Numbered from the stretch's first letter, positions 1 through 38,245 are shown. The stretch: 64,000 nucleotides of DNA from Fratercula arctica (GCA_947846985.1 CANTUZ010000024.1:1531046-1595045); one strand, 5' to 3'. Numbers and translations: made by a program. Notes: generated from the sequence alone by a model not told the origin.

Positions 1-59
1 AGGGGGGGGAGGCAGGATCAGGCCCGGGGTGGGGGGGGGTGGGGGGGGTCAGCCCCGTC

Positions 60-165
60 CCGTCCCGCCGGCCCCGCTCCAGCTCCATATTAAGCCAGGA
101 AAGAGGAGCCGGCGGGGGCGGGGGGGGGGGCACCGGGGCTGAGGGGGGGCTAAAAATAAGGAGCC
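60..165 (-). promoter_or_regulatory. Candidate muscle-type promoter elements at left edge
   Basis: A perfect MEF2-type site (CTAAAAATAA) lies at 150-159. A near-CArG element (CTTAATATGG on the minus strand, one mismatch from CCW6GG) lies about 65 bp further left. In human, ATP1A2 is followed by ATP1A4 and CASQ1 in the same orientation. A minus-strand muscle gene starting here and leaving the window to the left would fit, but no coding sequence is visible, so this is only a suggestion. Confidence 0.2.
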
Positions 166-730
166 GAGCCTGGGGTCACCAGCGCCGGGCCCCAGGGACG
201 CCGCAGGGACGCGGGGGGGGGGGCCGGTGGCCGGTCCACAGTGGGTGTTGGGGACCCCCCCGGTGGCCGCTCCCCCCCCCCAAAGCCTTGTGTCTCCCCC
301 CCCCCCCTTAGAGTCCCTGCTTGGGGACAGGGACACACCAGAGCTGGCCCTGAGGGCACCAAAATGGGGGGGCTGGGTGCCCCCATCCCACTCCCCCCCC
401 CTCCGGGACACTGGGTACCCCCCACCCCGGGACCGAGGGGACCGAGGGGACACCCCCCCCACTCCCCCCCCCCCCCCAAGCCCCGCAGGCGGCAGCTGCC
501 CGGCTCTGTCAGGGACCGGGGGGGGGGGGACACACAGGCGGTATTTTGTCACCTCGTCCCCCTCGGATCGGGTGACGGCCCGCTCTGCTGAGCACTGAGA
601 AGTGGATCCCCCCCCCGGGCTGGGGGGGGGGGGGGGACAGAGACCCCCCCCCATGGCCACCCCGAGGGATGAAAAGAGAAGGGGGGGGAGCTTCTCCCCA
701 CAAGCCAAGAAGCCACCGGAGCCAGGACCC
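166..730. other. Intergenic GC-rich sequence, no gene seen
   Basis: Poly-C and poly-G tracts with short open frames on both strands that have no recognisable protein similarity. Nothing else could be supported here. Confidence 0.5.
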
Positions 731-1580
731 CCATGTCGGGGGGGGGGGGGGGGCCTGGAACCCCCCTGCCAAGGGTCGTGGGTGCCCAAGACCCTCATTG
801 GGGTGCCCAGGACCCCCCCACCAAGAGCCATGGGTGCCCACGACCCCCATATCAGGGAGGTGGGTGCCCGGGACCCCCCTGTATCAGGGAGTTGGGGGGC
901 ATGGGGGTCCCTTGCCAAGGGCAGTGGGTGCCCAGGACCCCCATATCAGGGAGCTGGGGGGGCCTGGAACCCCCCCTGCCAAGGGTCGTGGGTGCCCAAG
1001 ACCCTCATTGGGGTGCCCAGGACCCCCCCACCAAGAGCCATGGGTGCCCACGACCCCCATATCAGGGAGGTGGGTGCCCGGGACCCCCCTGTATCAGGGA
1101 GTTGGGGGGCATGGGGGTCCCATGCCAAGGGCAGTGGGTGCCCAGGACCCCCATGTCAGGGAGCTGGGGGGGCCTGGAACCCCCCCTGCCAAGGGTCGTG
1201 GGTGCCCAAGACCCTCATTGGGGTACCCAGGACCCCCCTACCAAGAGCCATGGGTGCCCACGACCCCCATATCAGGGAGGTGGGTGCCCGGGGCCCCCCT
1301 GTATCAGGGAGTTGGGGGGCATGGGGGTCCCATGCCAAGGGCAGTGGGTGCCAAGACCCCCACTGGGGTGCCCAGGACCCCCCCACCAAGAGCCATGGGT
1401 GCCCAGGACCCCCATATCAAGGAGGTGGGGGGCCCAGCACCCCCCCGCCAAGAGCCATGGGTGTCCACGACCCCCATATCAGGGAGGTGGGTGCCTGGGA
1501 CCCCCTGCCAAGGGCTGTGGGTGCCCAGACCCCCCCTTTATCAGGGAGGTGGGGGGGCTCAGGACCCCCATTGGGGTGCC
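731..1580. repeat. 210-bp tandem repeat, about 4 copies
   Basis: The marker AAGGGTCGTGGGTGCC recurs at 771, 981 and 1191, an exact 210-bp period, followed by a degraded fourth copy. Since 210 is a multiple of three, the repeat stays open in several frames on both strands and makes long low-complexity ORFs with 70-residue repeats. I regard these as non-coding. Confidence 0.9.
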
Positions 1581-1760
1581 CGGGACCCCCCCTCCCCACC
1601 AAGAACCTTGCCCCCTGTGCAGGGAATTGGGGTGCTCAGAACCCCCCCGGTTATAGACGTGGGGGTGCCTGGGACCCCTGGGGGGGGGGCGCCTGTGGGT
1701 GCCCTGGACCCTCACAGGCGGGTGCTGGGGGGTCCCGCCCCCCCCCCCCCCCGGGTTTCG

Positions 1761-1873
1761 GGTGACTCAGCGCCTCCTCACTTTTAATCCCGGGCGACAC
1801 CGAAACCCGGCGGTGACACCCGAAACCCTGCGCCCCCCCCCCCTCCCCCCCCCCCCGCACTGCTGACTCAGCA
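1761..1873. promoter_or_regulatory. MAF recognition element-like palindrome
   Basis: TGCTGACTCAGCA at 1861-1873 is a perfect 13-bp T-MARE palindrome, the consensus for MAF/NRF2-small MAF dimers. A second TGACTCAGC core lies at 1763-1771. Both sit in otherwise poly-C sequence downstream of ATP1A2. Function is inferred from motif only. Confidence 0.3.
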
Positions 1874-2129
1874 GGGCCGGGGCACCCCCCCCCACCCCCC
1901 CACGGAATGGGGACCCGGGCGTCCGGAGAAGGGGGACACACACACCCCCCCCCCCCATCATGTCACCCTGTGCTGGGGGCGGGGGGGGGGTGTCCCCAGG
2001 GTGCTGGGGAGGGGGGAACACAGGGGGTTATTGCTGCCCCATTGCGGGGGCTGAGGAATGATGGGGGGGGGCGGAGAAGTTGCCCCCGGGGTTGGTTCGG
2101 GGGGGGGGGGGGCAACCACCAGGGGGCGC

Positions 2130-3265
2130 TGCTCGATGAGGGGGCGACTTGGGGGGGACACATGGGGGACACGGGGGGACATGGAGGGGCACGGGGGGAC
2201 GTGGGGGAGGACACAAGGACATGGGGGGGCATGTGGGGAGATGGGGAGGGACACGAGGACACAGGGACATGGGGGGGCTTGGGGACATGGACGTGGGGGG
2301 GGGACACGGGGACATGAGGGGGCACGGGGGGACATGGGGGGGCTTGGGGACATGGGGGTGTGGGGGGGGACACGGGGACATGAGGGGGCACGGGGGGACA
2401 TGGGGGAGGACACAAGGACATGTGGGGACATGGGGGGGGACACAAGGACATGGGGGGCATGTGGGGAGATGGGGAGGGACACAAGGACACAGGGACATGG
2501 GGGGGCTTGGGGACATGGACGTGGGGGGGGGACACGGGGACATGAGGGGGCACGGGGGGACATGGGGGGGCTTGGGGACATGGGGGTGTGGGGGGGACAC
2601 GGGGACATGAGGGGGCACGGGGGGACATGGGGGAGGACACAAGGACATGTGGGGACATGGGGGGGGACACAAGGACATGGGGGGCATGTGGGGAGATGGG
2701 GAGGGACACGAGGACACAGGGACATGGGGGGGCTTGGGGACATGGAGGGGTGGGGGGGGACATGGGGACATGAGGGGGCACGGGGGGACATGGGGGGGGG
2801 CACCAGGACATGGGGGGGCTTGGGGACATGGGGGTGTGTGTGGGGGGACATGAGGGGGCACGGGGGGACATGGGGGAGGACACAAGGTCATGTGGGGACA
2901 TGGGGGGGGACACACAAGGACATGTGGGGACATGGGGGGGGACACACAAGGACATGGGGGGACATGGTGGGGGGGCACCAGGACATGGAGACATGGGGGG
3001 GCTTGGGGACATGGGGGTGGCGGTGGGGGACACGGGGACATGAGGGGGCACGGGTGGACATGGGGGAGGACACAAGGACATGTGAGGACATGGGGGGGGA
3101 TGGGGGGGCACCAGGACATGGGGGGGCATGGGGGGACCCGTGGGGGGGGACATGGGGGGGGCATGGGGACATGGGCGTAGGGGGGGTATACAGGGACATG
3201 GGGGCATGGGGGGACCCGTGGGGGGGGGGGGGCATGGGGACATGGGGGGGCTTGGGGGGGGCATG
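2130..3265. repeat. G-rich minisatellite (GGGGACATG family)
   Basis: Short units of the type GGGGACATGGGGG are arranged into a higher-order unit of about 225-232 bp. The marker ACACAAGGACATGGGGGG with a following CATGTGGGGAGATGG recurs near 2212, 2444 and 2669. It lies just beyond the ATP1A2 polyadenylation site. Open frames across it are repeat artefacts. Confidence 0.85.
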
Positions 3266-3362
3266 GAGGCGGCAGGGGGGGGGGCAGCCGGGCTCTATCC
3301 CTCCCCCCGTGCCCCCCATTCCCCCCCCCAGCACAGACGAGGGCACGAAGGGGTTAAACTCT

Positions 3363-3368
3363 TTTATT
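3363..3368 (-). terminator. ATP1A2: ATP1A2 polyadenylation signal
   Basis: AATAAA on the minus strand (TTTATT on plus), about 215 nt downstream of the ATP1A2 stop codon. It is the only canonical signal between the stop and the repeat to its left, so the 3' UTR is predicted to end near 3340-3350. Confidence 0.8.
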
Positions 3369-3583
3369 GCTCTGAAGGGGGGGGGGGTGTCTGGGTGCTG
3401 CATGGGGGGGGGAGCAAAGGGTGCTCCACCCCCCCCCCCCGCACTCCTGGGTCCCCCCCAGGCCGCGGGGGGGGTCCCGATGCCCCCCCAGCCGTGCCCA
3501 CCAGCGCCAGCCCCCGGGGTTAGTACGGGGGTGTGGGGTTTGGGGGGGGGGGGGGGGGCGCCGGGGGGGGGGCACACGGGCAT

Positions 3584-30932
<27,349 letters not shown>

Positions 30933-30944
<12 letters not shown>

Positions 30945-31230
30945 GGGCGCTGCCGTCGCTGCTCTCGGCCCGGGGGGCAATCGGGGGGGGGGCGGCGGCG
31001 GCGGCCGAGAAAAAACCCTCCGGGGCCCCGCCCGGTCCGGCCCCCCCCCACCCCCCGCCCCCTGCCCTCCCCCCCCCCCCCCCCCCCCCCGCCCGGCCCG
31101 GCCCCTGCCCCCCCCTCCCGCTCCATCCCCTCGGGCCGGACCCCCCCTCTCCGTTCCCCTTCATTATGGGGGGGGGGTGTGTGGGGGGGTGTCATTCCGC
31201 CCCCCCCTCCCTGGCCCGTGCTGGGGGTCC
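30933..31230 (-). promoter_or_regulatory. ATP1A2: ATP1A2 first exon and CpG-rich promoter
   Basis: The start codon (30942-30944) encodes MGRG and is followed directly by a GTGAGT donor, the known split of the first alpha-2 exon. Upstream (higher coordinates) is dense CpG sequence with GCC repeats, expected for a 5' UTR and CpG-island promoter. No TATA box is evident, so the transcription start is not placed. Confidence 0.7.
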
Positions 31231-31583
31231 TCCGGCCCCCCCCCGCCGTGGGACGCAGCGTCCGGGCGGTGGGGGGTCCCGGCCGAGCGCTGGGAACGCA
31301 GGTGGCTGGGGCGGGGGCCCTCCTTGACCCCCCCCCCCCCCCCGGGTTAACCCCAAGGCTGGAGGGGGGGGGGTCAGGGGACCCGGGCATCCGGGCCCCC
31401 CACAGTGACCGCACAGATTGGGGGGGGGGGGGGCTGAGACCACCCAGATGCCTGGCTCCCCCCCCCCCCCCCCCGCCAGAACAGGGGGTGACCCCAAAGG
31501 GACAGTTCTTGGGGGGGGGGGGGGGGGGGGTGTTGCTGGTGCCACCCCAGCGTGTCCCCAGTTTTCCCAGTCCGCTCCTGCCC

Positions 31584-31646
31584 CAGCTGGCCCTTCCCCA
31601 GCTGGGGACGCTGGTGGCACCGGGAATGTGGGGCGGCTAAAATTAG
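31584..31646. promoter_or_regulatory. E-box pair plus MEF2 site upstream of ATP1A2
   Basis: Two CAGCTG E-boxes (31584-31589 and 31599-31604) lie next to a perfect MEF2 consensus CTAAAATTAG (31637-31646), about 0.7 kb upstream of the ATP1A2 start codon. This grouping is typical of muscle regulatory modules and would suit a pump isoform used in muscle. Motif-based inference only. Confidence 0.4.
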
Positions 31647-31729
31647 CCGGGGAAAGGCCGGGGGGGGGGGGGGGGGGGGGCGGGGGGAAGAGGGGGGGGG
31701 GGCGGATATGACCAGGGGCGACTTGTGCC

Positions 31730-32370
31730 CCGGCCAACTGTGCCCAGGGGACCGGCTGTGCCCGGGGACACGGTTGTGTCCGGGGGGGACCGACTGTTCC
31801 CAGGGACCTGGGGGTTGTGCCCAGGGACCGACTGTGCCCGGGGGACACGGTTGTGCCTGGGGACACAGTTGTGCCCGGTGACATGGTTGTGCCGGGGGGG
31901 GGGACCAACAGTTCCCAGGAACCTGGGGCTGTGCCCGGGGACCGGCTGTGCCCGGGGACACGGTTGTGCCAGGGGTCCGACTGTGCCCGGGGACCTGGGG
32001 CTGTGCCCAGGGGACCGGCTGTGCCCGGGGTGGCTGTGCCTGGGGACACGGTTGTGCCAGGGGTCCGACTGTTCCCGGGAACCGACTGTGCCCGGGGACA
32101 CGGTTGTGCCCAGGGATACGGCTGTGCCAGGGGTCCGACTGTTCCCAGGGACCGACTGTGCCCGGGGACACTGTTGTGGACAGTGACATGGTTACAGCTG
32201 GTGACACAGTTGAGCCTGGGGACACGGTTGTGGCCAGGGGTCCGACTGTTCCCAGGGTCCAACTGTTCCTGGGGACACCGTTGTGCCCAGGGGTCCGACT
32301 GTTCCCGGGGTCCGACTGTGCTCAGGGACACGGTTGTTCCCAAGGTCCCCTACCAGTACACCCCCCCCCG
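31730..32370. repeat. CGACTGTGCCCGGGGACACG minisatellite
   Basis: Units such as GTTGTGCCAGGGGTCCGACT and GTTCCCAGGGACCGACTGTG repeat with many variants, in the interval between ATP1A2 and KCNJ9. Confidence 0.85.
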
Positions 32371-32479
32371 GCCCCCCCAGGGTCCGGCTTAGTCGCCATG
32401 GCAACCGTCAAGGGCAGCTCAAGGGCATTTGGGGGGGCGAGGGGGGGGTGTCACAGCCGTGGGGGTCCCAAGCCCCCCT

Positions 32480-33190
32480 GGACCAGTGCCACCAGTCTGC
32501 ACCAGTGCTCCCAGCGTCCCCGTGCACCGGTGCCACCAGTCCCGCCTCACGCTCCCAATGTAGCCCAGTATCCCCAGTATGGACCAGTCCCACCAGTCCA
32601 GCCCTGCACCCTGAGTGTACCCCAGTATGCCCCAGTCTCTCCCAGCCCGCCCCCCCCATCTGCCCCACCACATCCCAGTCTATCCCAGTGCTCCCAGTGT
32701 CCCCACTCCCCCAGTCTGCCCCAGTCCTTCACCACCACCCCCCAACTGCCCCAGTACCTCCCAGTCTGTCCCAGTGCCCCCTGAGTCTGCCCCAATATCT
32801 CACACACCCCCAGTCTGTGCCAAGTCCCCCCAGTCTGTCCCAGTCCATGCCGGTCCCCCCAGTCCATCCTGGTTGCCCCTGTCCATCCCAGTCCCCCCAG
32901 TTTGTCCCGGTCCATCCCAGTCCGTCCCAGTCCCCCCAGTCCATCCCAGTGCCCCAAGTGCATCCTGCCCCCCCCCAGTATGTCCCAGTCCCCCCTGTCC
33001 ATCGCAGTCCATTCCGGTCCTTCCCAGTCTGCCCAGTCCATCCTGGTCCCCCCAGTCCATCCTGGTCCCCCCCAGTCGGTCCCAGTCCCCCCATCTATCC
33101 TGGTCCCCCCAGTCCATCCCGGTCCCCCCTGTCCTTCCCAGTCCCCCCAGTCCCCCCCAGTCCATCCCAGTCCCCCCAGTGGGAGCCGGG
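32480..33190. repeat. CCCAGTCCATCCCAGTCCCC minisatellite
   Basis: Short C-rich units of CCCCCCAGTCCATCC type, intergenic. No gene could be supported here. Confidence 0.85.
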
Positions 33191-33779
33191 CAGGCCAAGG
33201 CCAGTTGGGGGGGGGGGTGTTTACCCAGGCTGTGCCCCCCGCTGTCCCCCCCCGCTGCCCCCCAAGCTGAGCAAACAGATGACGCGGGTGCCACGTGCTG
33301 GGCGCCCCCCCCCCCGGCCCCACGGGGGACCCAAGCGTCCGGCCCTCCCTGCCCCCCCCTAGGGGCAGCCCAGTCCTCCCAGTTCCCCCAGTTCCCCGCC
33401 GGGGGTGGCAACAGAGCGGGGGGCGTGGGGGGCTGGCGCCAGGATCGTGCCCCCCCCGCCCCCCCCCCCCCCCCCCCAGCGCAGCTGCTGCCCGTGGGCG
33501 GAAGGAATGTGGCAGCCGGGGGGACACGGGGACACTGGGGGGGGGGCGTGTCACACACCCCCTCCCCGCCGCTCAAGCCAACACGCGTGGGCTCGCACAC
33601 CGCCCCCCCCCCCCCCCGCCCCGTGCACACACCCGTGGGGACGCGGGGGTGTCGGGGGGGGCGCGGAGGGACCCCACTGGGGGGGGGGGAGTCGGGGAGT
33701 GGGGGGGAGGGAGCAGCTCCGGGCCCCCCCCCCGGGCCGCTCCACCCGCGGCGTGGGGACGCGGCCGCCGGGGGCGGGG

Positions 33780-34075
33780 CCTGGGCGGGTGATGGGCGGG
33801 GCCTCTTGGAGGTGGGCGTGGTCTGATGGAGGGTGGGCGTGGTCTTGGGCTGTGGCCTGGGCGGGAGGTAGGCGGGGCGTTGGATCTGGTGTGGGCGTGG
33901 TCTTGGGCTGTGTGGGCGGGCTCTGGGATTGGATGTGGGCGTGGTCTGTGCGGTGGGCGTGGTCTGGGTGGGAGGTGGGCGGGGCTCCCGGCTCATTCAT
34001 CCCGGCTCGGCTCCGCTCGCTGCCCCCCCCCTCGCCCCGGTGCTGGGGGGGACAGGGGGTCCGGGTGAGAGCGCA
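33780..34075 (+). promoter_or_regulatory. Orphan CpG/KLF-site-rich promoter-like segment
   Basis: GGGCGTGGTC-type SP/KLF sites recur about five to eight times between 33790 and 33980. CpG-dense sequence with TCATTCATCCCGGCTCGG follows, and a consensus-like donor (CCG then GTGAGAG near 34062) is on the plus strand. It resembles a first exon and promoter. Its place and orientation match those expected for IGSF8, but no IGSF8 coding sequence follows. Confidence 0.3.
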
Positions 34076-34079
34076 GTGC

Positions 34080-34975
34080 GCCCCCCACCCCCCCCCAACT
34101 TAGTGTCCCCATGGCCTCGGTGTCATGGGGGTCTTGGTGCCCCCCGCCCACCCTGGGGGTCTTCACGTCCTTAGAGACACGCCCAGTCTGGGGGTCCTCA
34201 TGACCCTGGAGACAACCCCCTGCCCACCTTGGGGGTCCCCATGTCCTTAGAGACCCCCCTCTGCTCACCTTGGGGGTCCCCACGTCCTTAGAGACCCCCC
34301 CCCGCCCACCTTGGGGGTTCCTCATGTCCTTAGAGACCCCACCCTGAGGGTCCTCATGCCCTTAGAGACCCCCCCCCCGCCCACCCTGAGGGTCCTCATG
34401 TACCTGGAGACCCCCCTTTGCTCACCTTGGGGGTCCTCATGCCCTTAGAGGACCCCCCCCCCCCGCCAACCCTGAGGGTCCTCATGTACCTGGAGACCCC
34501 CCTTTGCTCACCTTGGGGGTCCTCACGTTCTTAGAGACACCACCCCCCCCTCGGCCCACCTTGGGGGGGGGGTCTTCACATCCTTAGAGACACCCCTGCC
34601 CACCTTGGGGGCCCCCATGTCCTTAGAGACCCCACCCTGAGGGTCCTCATGCCCTTAGAGACCACCCCCCCCCCGTCCACCCTGAGGGTCCCCATGTCCT
34701 TGGAGACCCCCCCGCCCACCTTGGGGGCCCCCATGTCCTTAGAGACCCCACCCTGAGGGTCCTCATGCCCTTAGAGACACCCCCCCCTCCCGTCCACCCT
34801 GAGGGTCCCCATGTCCTTAGCCACCCCCCCCGCTCACCTTGGGGGTCCCCATGTCCTTAGAGACCCCCACCCTGAGGGTCCTCATGCCCTTAGAGACACC
34901 CCCCCCCCTCCTGCCCACCTTGGGGGGTCCCCATGTCCTTACAGACCCCCCCCCTTCCCACCCTGGGGGCCCTTA
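34080..34975. repeat. CATGTCCTTAGAGACCCCCC minisatellite
   Basis: Units containing CTTAGAGACCCC, CCCACCTTGGGGGTCC and CCTGAGGGTCCTCATG repeat up to the 3' end of KCNJ9. Confidence 0.85.
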
Positions 34976-35166
34976 TGTCGCTAATAGGGGGCACTAATCC
35001 CTTCCTGGCATCACCTGTGACAATGGGGGGGGGGGGGGGCTCTATCACCCCCCGTTTCACCCCAAATTCCCTAGTGGGGGCACCGGATTATTCCCCCCCC
35101 CCACCCCGCCCCGAGCCCAGGCGCACCCCCAAGACCACCACCATCAGAATTGGGGGGGGGGGGGGG

Positions 35167-35172
35167 TTTATT
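35167..35172 (-). terminator. KCNJ9: KCNJ9 polyadenylation signal
   Basis: AATAAA on the minus strand about 62 nt past the KCNJ9 stop codon, giving a very short predicted 3' UTR. Confidence 0.75.
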
Positions 35173-35233
35173 AAAAGAAAGAAGCAGGCGGGGGAGCGAC
35201 GGGGCGCCCAGCACCCCCTTCCCGCGGCGCCCA

Positions 35234-37746
35234 TCACCGCGCCTCGGGGCTGGCCAAGGTGCCGTTGCTTTCCTGGGGGGCGTCGGGTTCCCCCCCAACC
35301 GCCACCGCCTCCCCTTCCTCCAGCGGCTGATCCAAGCGGCTGGGGATGGACCAGTAAAGGTGGGCATCGCGGCGAGCGGCGGCGGCGGCCAGTTGCCGGG
35401 CGCTGCAGGGCGGGGTGGGCACGGGCACGGTGTGGTGGAAGCCCCCGTAGTCCACCTCGTAGAAACCCTCCTCCAGGCTCAGCAGCGGGGTGAAGCGGTG
35501 GCCCCACAGCACCTCGTCCGCCAGGTAGGAGCTGCGGGCCTGGCACGTCATCCCTGCGCCGGGGGGGGGGGGGGGGGGGGGGGGCACCCATCACTGACCC
35601 GCTGGGTGACACCCCACCCCACCCCCACCTCATCACCACCAGCCGGCCATGGGGACGGGCACCCCGAGATTGGGGGCGGGGGGGGGGGGATCTGTGCTGC
35701 ACCCCCTGCATGGAGGACCCTGATCTCAGCTGGGGGGGGGGGGTGTCTGTGCTCCCCCCCCCCCCATATGGAGGACCCCAATCCTGGCTGGGGGGGGGGC
35801 TGTGAGGCACCCAGTGCATGGGGCACCCCAATATCTGAGGCACCCCCCCCCATGGAGGACCCTGACCTCAGCTTGGGGGGGGGTGTCTGTGCTTGCCCCC
35901 CCATATGGAGGACCCCAATCCTGGCTGGGGGGGGCTGTGAGGCACCCAGTGCATGGGGCACCCCAATATCTGAGGTGCCCCCCCCATGGAGGACCCCAAC
36001 CCTGCCTGGGGGGGGCTGTGAGGCACCCAGTGCATGGGGCACCCCAATATCTGAGGCACCCCCCCCATGGAGGACCCTGACCTCAGCTGGGGGGGGGGGT
36101 GTCTGTGCTCCCCCCCCCCCCCATATGGAGGACCCCAATCCTGGCTGGGGGGGGGCTGTGAGGCAGCCAGTGCATGGGGCACCCCAATATCTGAGGCACC
36201 CCCCCATGGAGGACCCCAACCCTGGCTGGGGGGGGGTGTCTGTGCTCCCCCCCATATGGAGGACCCCAACCCTGCCTGGGGGGGGGCTGTGAGGCAGCCA
36301 GTGCATGGGGCACCCCAATATCTGAGACACCCCCACCATGGAGGACCCCAACCCTGGCTGGGGGGGGGGGGGCTGTGCTCGCCCCCCCATATGGAGGACC
36401 CCAACCCTGCTGGGGGGGGGCTGTGAGGCACCCAGTGCATGGGGCACCCCAATATCTGAGGCACCCCCACCATGGAGGACCCTGATCCCAGGTGGGGGTG
36501 AGGGTGGATTTGGGGTCACCTCCCAGTCAAGAGGGGCAGGAACACACTGGGGTGACGTCCCCATGAAGGTGAGATGTCCCCATGGAGGTGTCCCCATGGA
36601 GATGAAGTGTCCCCACAGGGGTGTCCCCACGAAGGTGATGTGCCCCCATGGAGATGTCCCCACGGAGATGAGGTGTCCCCACAGGGGTATCCCCATGGAG
36701 ATGATGTATCCCCATGGAGACAAGGTGTCCCCACAGAGATGTCCCCATGGAGATGATGTGTCCCCATGGAGATGAGGTGTCCCCACAGGGGTATCCCCAT
36801 GGAGATGAGGCGTCCCCACAGAGACGAGGTGTCCCCATGAAGGTGATGTGCCCCCATGGAGATGTCCCCACAGGGTTATCCCCATGGAGATGATGCATCT
36901 CCATGGAGATGAGGCGTCCCCACGGAGATGAGGTGTCTCCACAAAGGTGAGGTGTCCCCATGGAGATGTCCCCACAGGGTTATCCCCATGGAGATGAGGT
37001 GTCCCCATGGAGATGTCCCCGCGGAGGTGTCCCCACAAAGGTGAGGTGTCCCCACAGGGGTATCCCCATGGAGATGATGTATCCCCACGGAGACAAGGTG
37101 TCCCCACAGAGATGTCCCCATGGAGATGATGTGTCCCCACAGAGACGAGGTGTCCCCACGAAGGTGATGTGCCCCCATGGAGATGTCCCCACAGGGTTAT
37201 CCCCATGGAGATGAGGTGTCCCCACAGAGACGAGGTGTCCCCATGAAGGTGATGTGCCCCCATGGAGATGTCCCCACAGGGGTATCCCCATGGAGATGAG
37301 GTGTCCCCATGGAGATGCCCCCACGAAGGTGATGTGCCCCCATGGAGATGTCCCCACAGGGTTATCCCCATGGAGACGAGGTGTCCCCATGGAGATGTCC
37401 CAACAGAGGTGTCCCCACAGAGGTGAGGTGTCCCCAGGGAGGTGAGATGTCCGTAGGGAGCTATTCCCATGGAGATGTCCCCATGGGGATGAGGTGTCCC
37501 CAGGCGCATCCCACCCACTCCCCCCCGCCGCGTCCCCCGTTACCTGTGGCCTCCACCATCCCCTCCAGGATGACGACGATCTCGAAGTCGTCCTTCTCCA
37601 GCTGGTGGCGCGAGACGTCCCAGAAGGGGCTGCGCTCGTCGATCTCGTGGCTGATGATGAGGGGGGAGACGAGGAAGAGCCGGTCGTCGCCCGTCTCGAA
37701 GCCCACGCTCAGGTCGGTCTGGTCCAGGGGGATGAACTCGCCCTCC
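35234..37746 (-). CDS. KCNJ9: G protein-gated inward rectifier Kir3.3 (GIRK3), 3' part
   Basis: Subunit of heteromeric GIRK K+ channels of neurons, gated by G-protein beta-gamma. Two coding segments are visible: 37544 to 37746 (cut by the N gap, ends ...EGMVEAT plus one base at a GTAACG donor) and the last exon 35234-35553 (starts after a GCGCAG acceptor). Together they give 173 C-terminal residues of the cytoplasmic domain, about the length of the same part of human GIRK3. Diagnostic strings are [31 protein letters not shown] and [19 protein letters not shown]. About 215 N-terminal residues, with the membrane helices and pore, are missing into the gap. The C-terminus reads ...TLASPEAR and lacks the S-K-V PDZ ligand of mammalian GIRK3. 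The intron between the two segments is minisatellite. The protein's small size and position beside KCNJ10 support the assignment. Confidence 0.95.
35690..36490. repeat. Minisatellite with CCCCAATATCTGAGGCACCC units (KCNJ9 intron)
   Basis: Units combine CATATGGAGGACCCCAA, GCTGTGAGGCACCCAGTGCA and GGGGCACCCCAATATCTGAG. They alternate between CTGACCTCAGCTGGG and CCAATCCTGGCTGGG variants. Confidence 0.88.
36540..37490. repeat. TCCCCATGGAGATGTCCCCA minisatellite (KCNJ9 intron)
   Basis: Short units of GGTGTCCCCACAGAGACGAG and GGTATCCCCATGGAGATGAT type fill the rest of the intron up to the KCNJ9 exon at 37544. Confidence 0.88.
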
Positions 37747-38245
37747 NNNNNNNNNNNNNNNNNNNNNNNNNNNNNNNNNNNNNNNNNNNNNNNNNNNNNN
37801 NNNNNNNNNNNNNNNNNNNNNNNNNNNNNNNNNNNNNNNNNNNNNNNNNNNNNNNNNNNNNNNNNNNNNNNNNNNNNNNNNNNNNNNNNNNNNNNNNNNN
37901 NNNNNNNNNNNNNNNNNNNNNNNNNNNNNNNNNNNNNNNNNNNNNNNNNNNNNNNNNNNNNNNNNNNNNNNNNNNNNNNNNNNNNNNNNNNNNNNNNNNN
38001 NNNNNNNNNNNNNNNNNNNNNNNNNNNNNNNNNNNNNNNNNNNNNNNNNNNNNNNNNNNNNNNNNNNNNNNNNNNNNNNNNNNNNNNNNNNNNNNNNNNN
38101 NNNNNNNNNNNNNNNNNNNNNNNNNNNNNNNNNNNNNNNNNNNNNNNNNNNNNNNNNNNNNNNNNNNNNNNNNNNNNNNNNNNNNNNNNNNNNNNNNNNN
38201 NNNNNNNNNNNNNNNNNNNNNNNNNNNNNNNNNNNNNNNNNNNNN
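37747..38245. other. Assembly gap of 499 N within KCNJ9
   Basis: Unknown bases. The KCNJ9 coding frame enters the gap and is not found on the other side. The missing 5' coding part should be about 650 nt in one exon in mammals, longer than the gap, so the gap length is probably an estimate. Confidence 0.98.

Noticed and set aside
602..1765. 387-codon proline/glycine-rich frame
   Set aside because: Product of the 210-bp repeat; open on both strands and unlike any family I recognise.
2130..3265. GGGGACATG repeats considered as telomere-like
   Set aside because: The unit differs from TTAGGG and lies inside a gene-rich interval.
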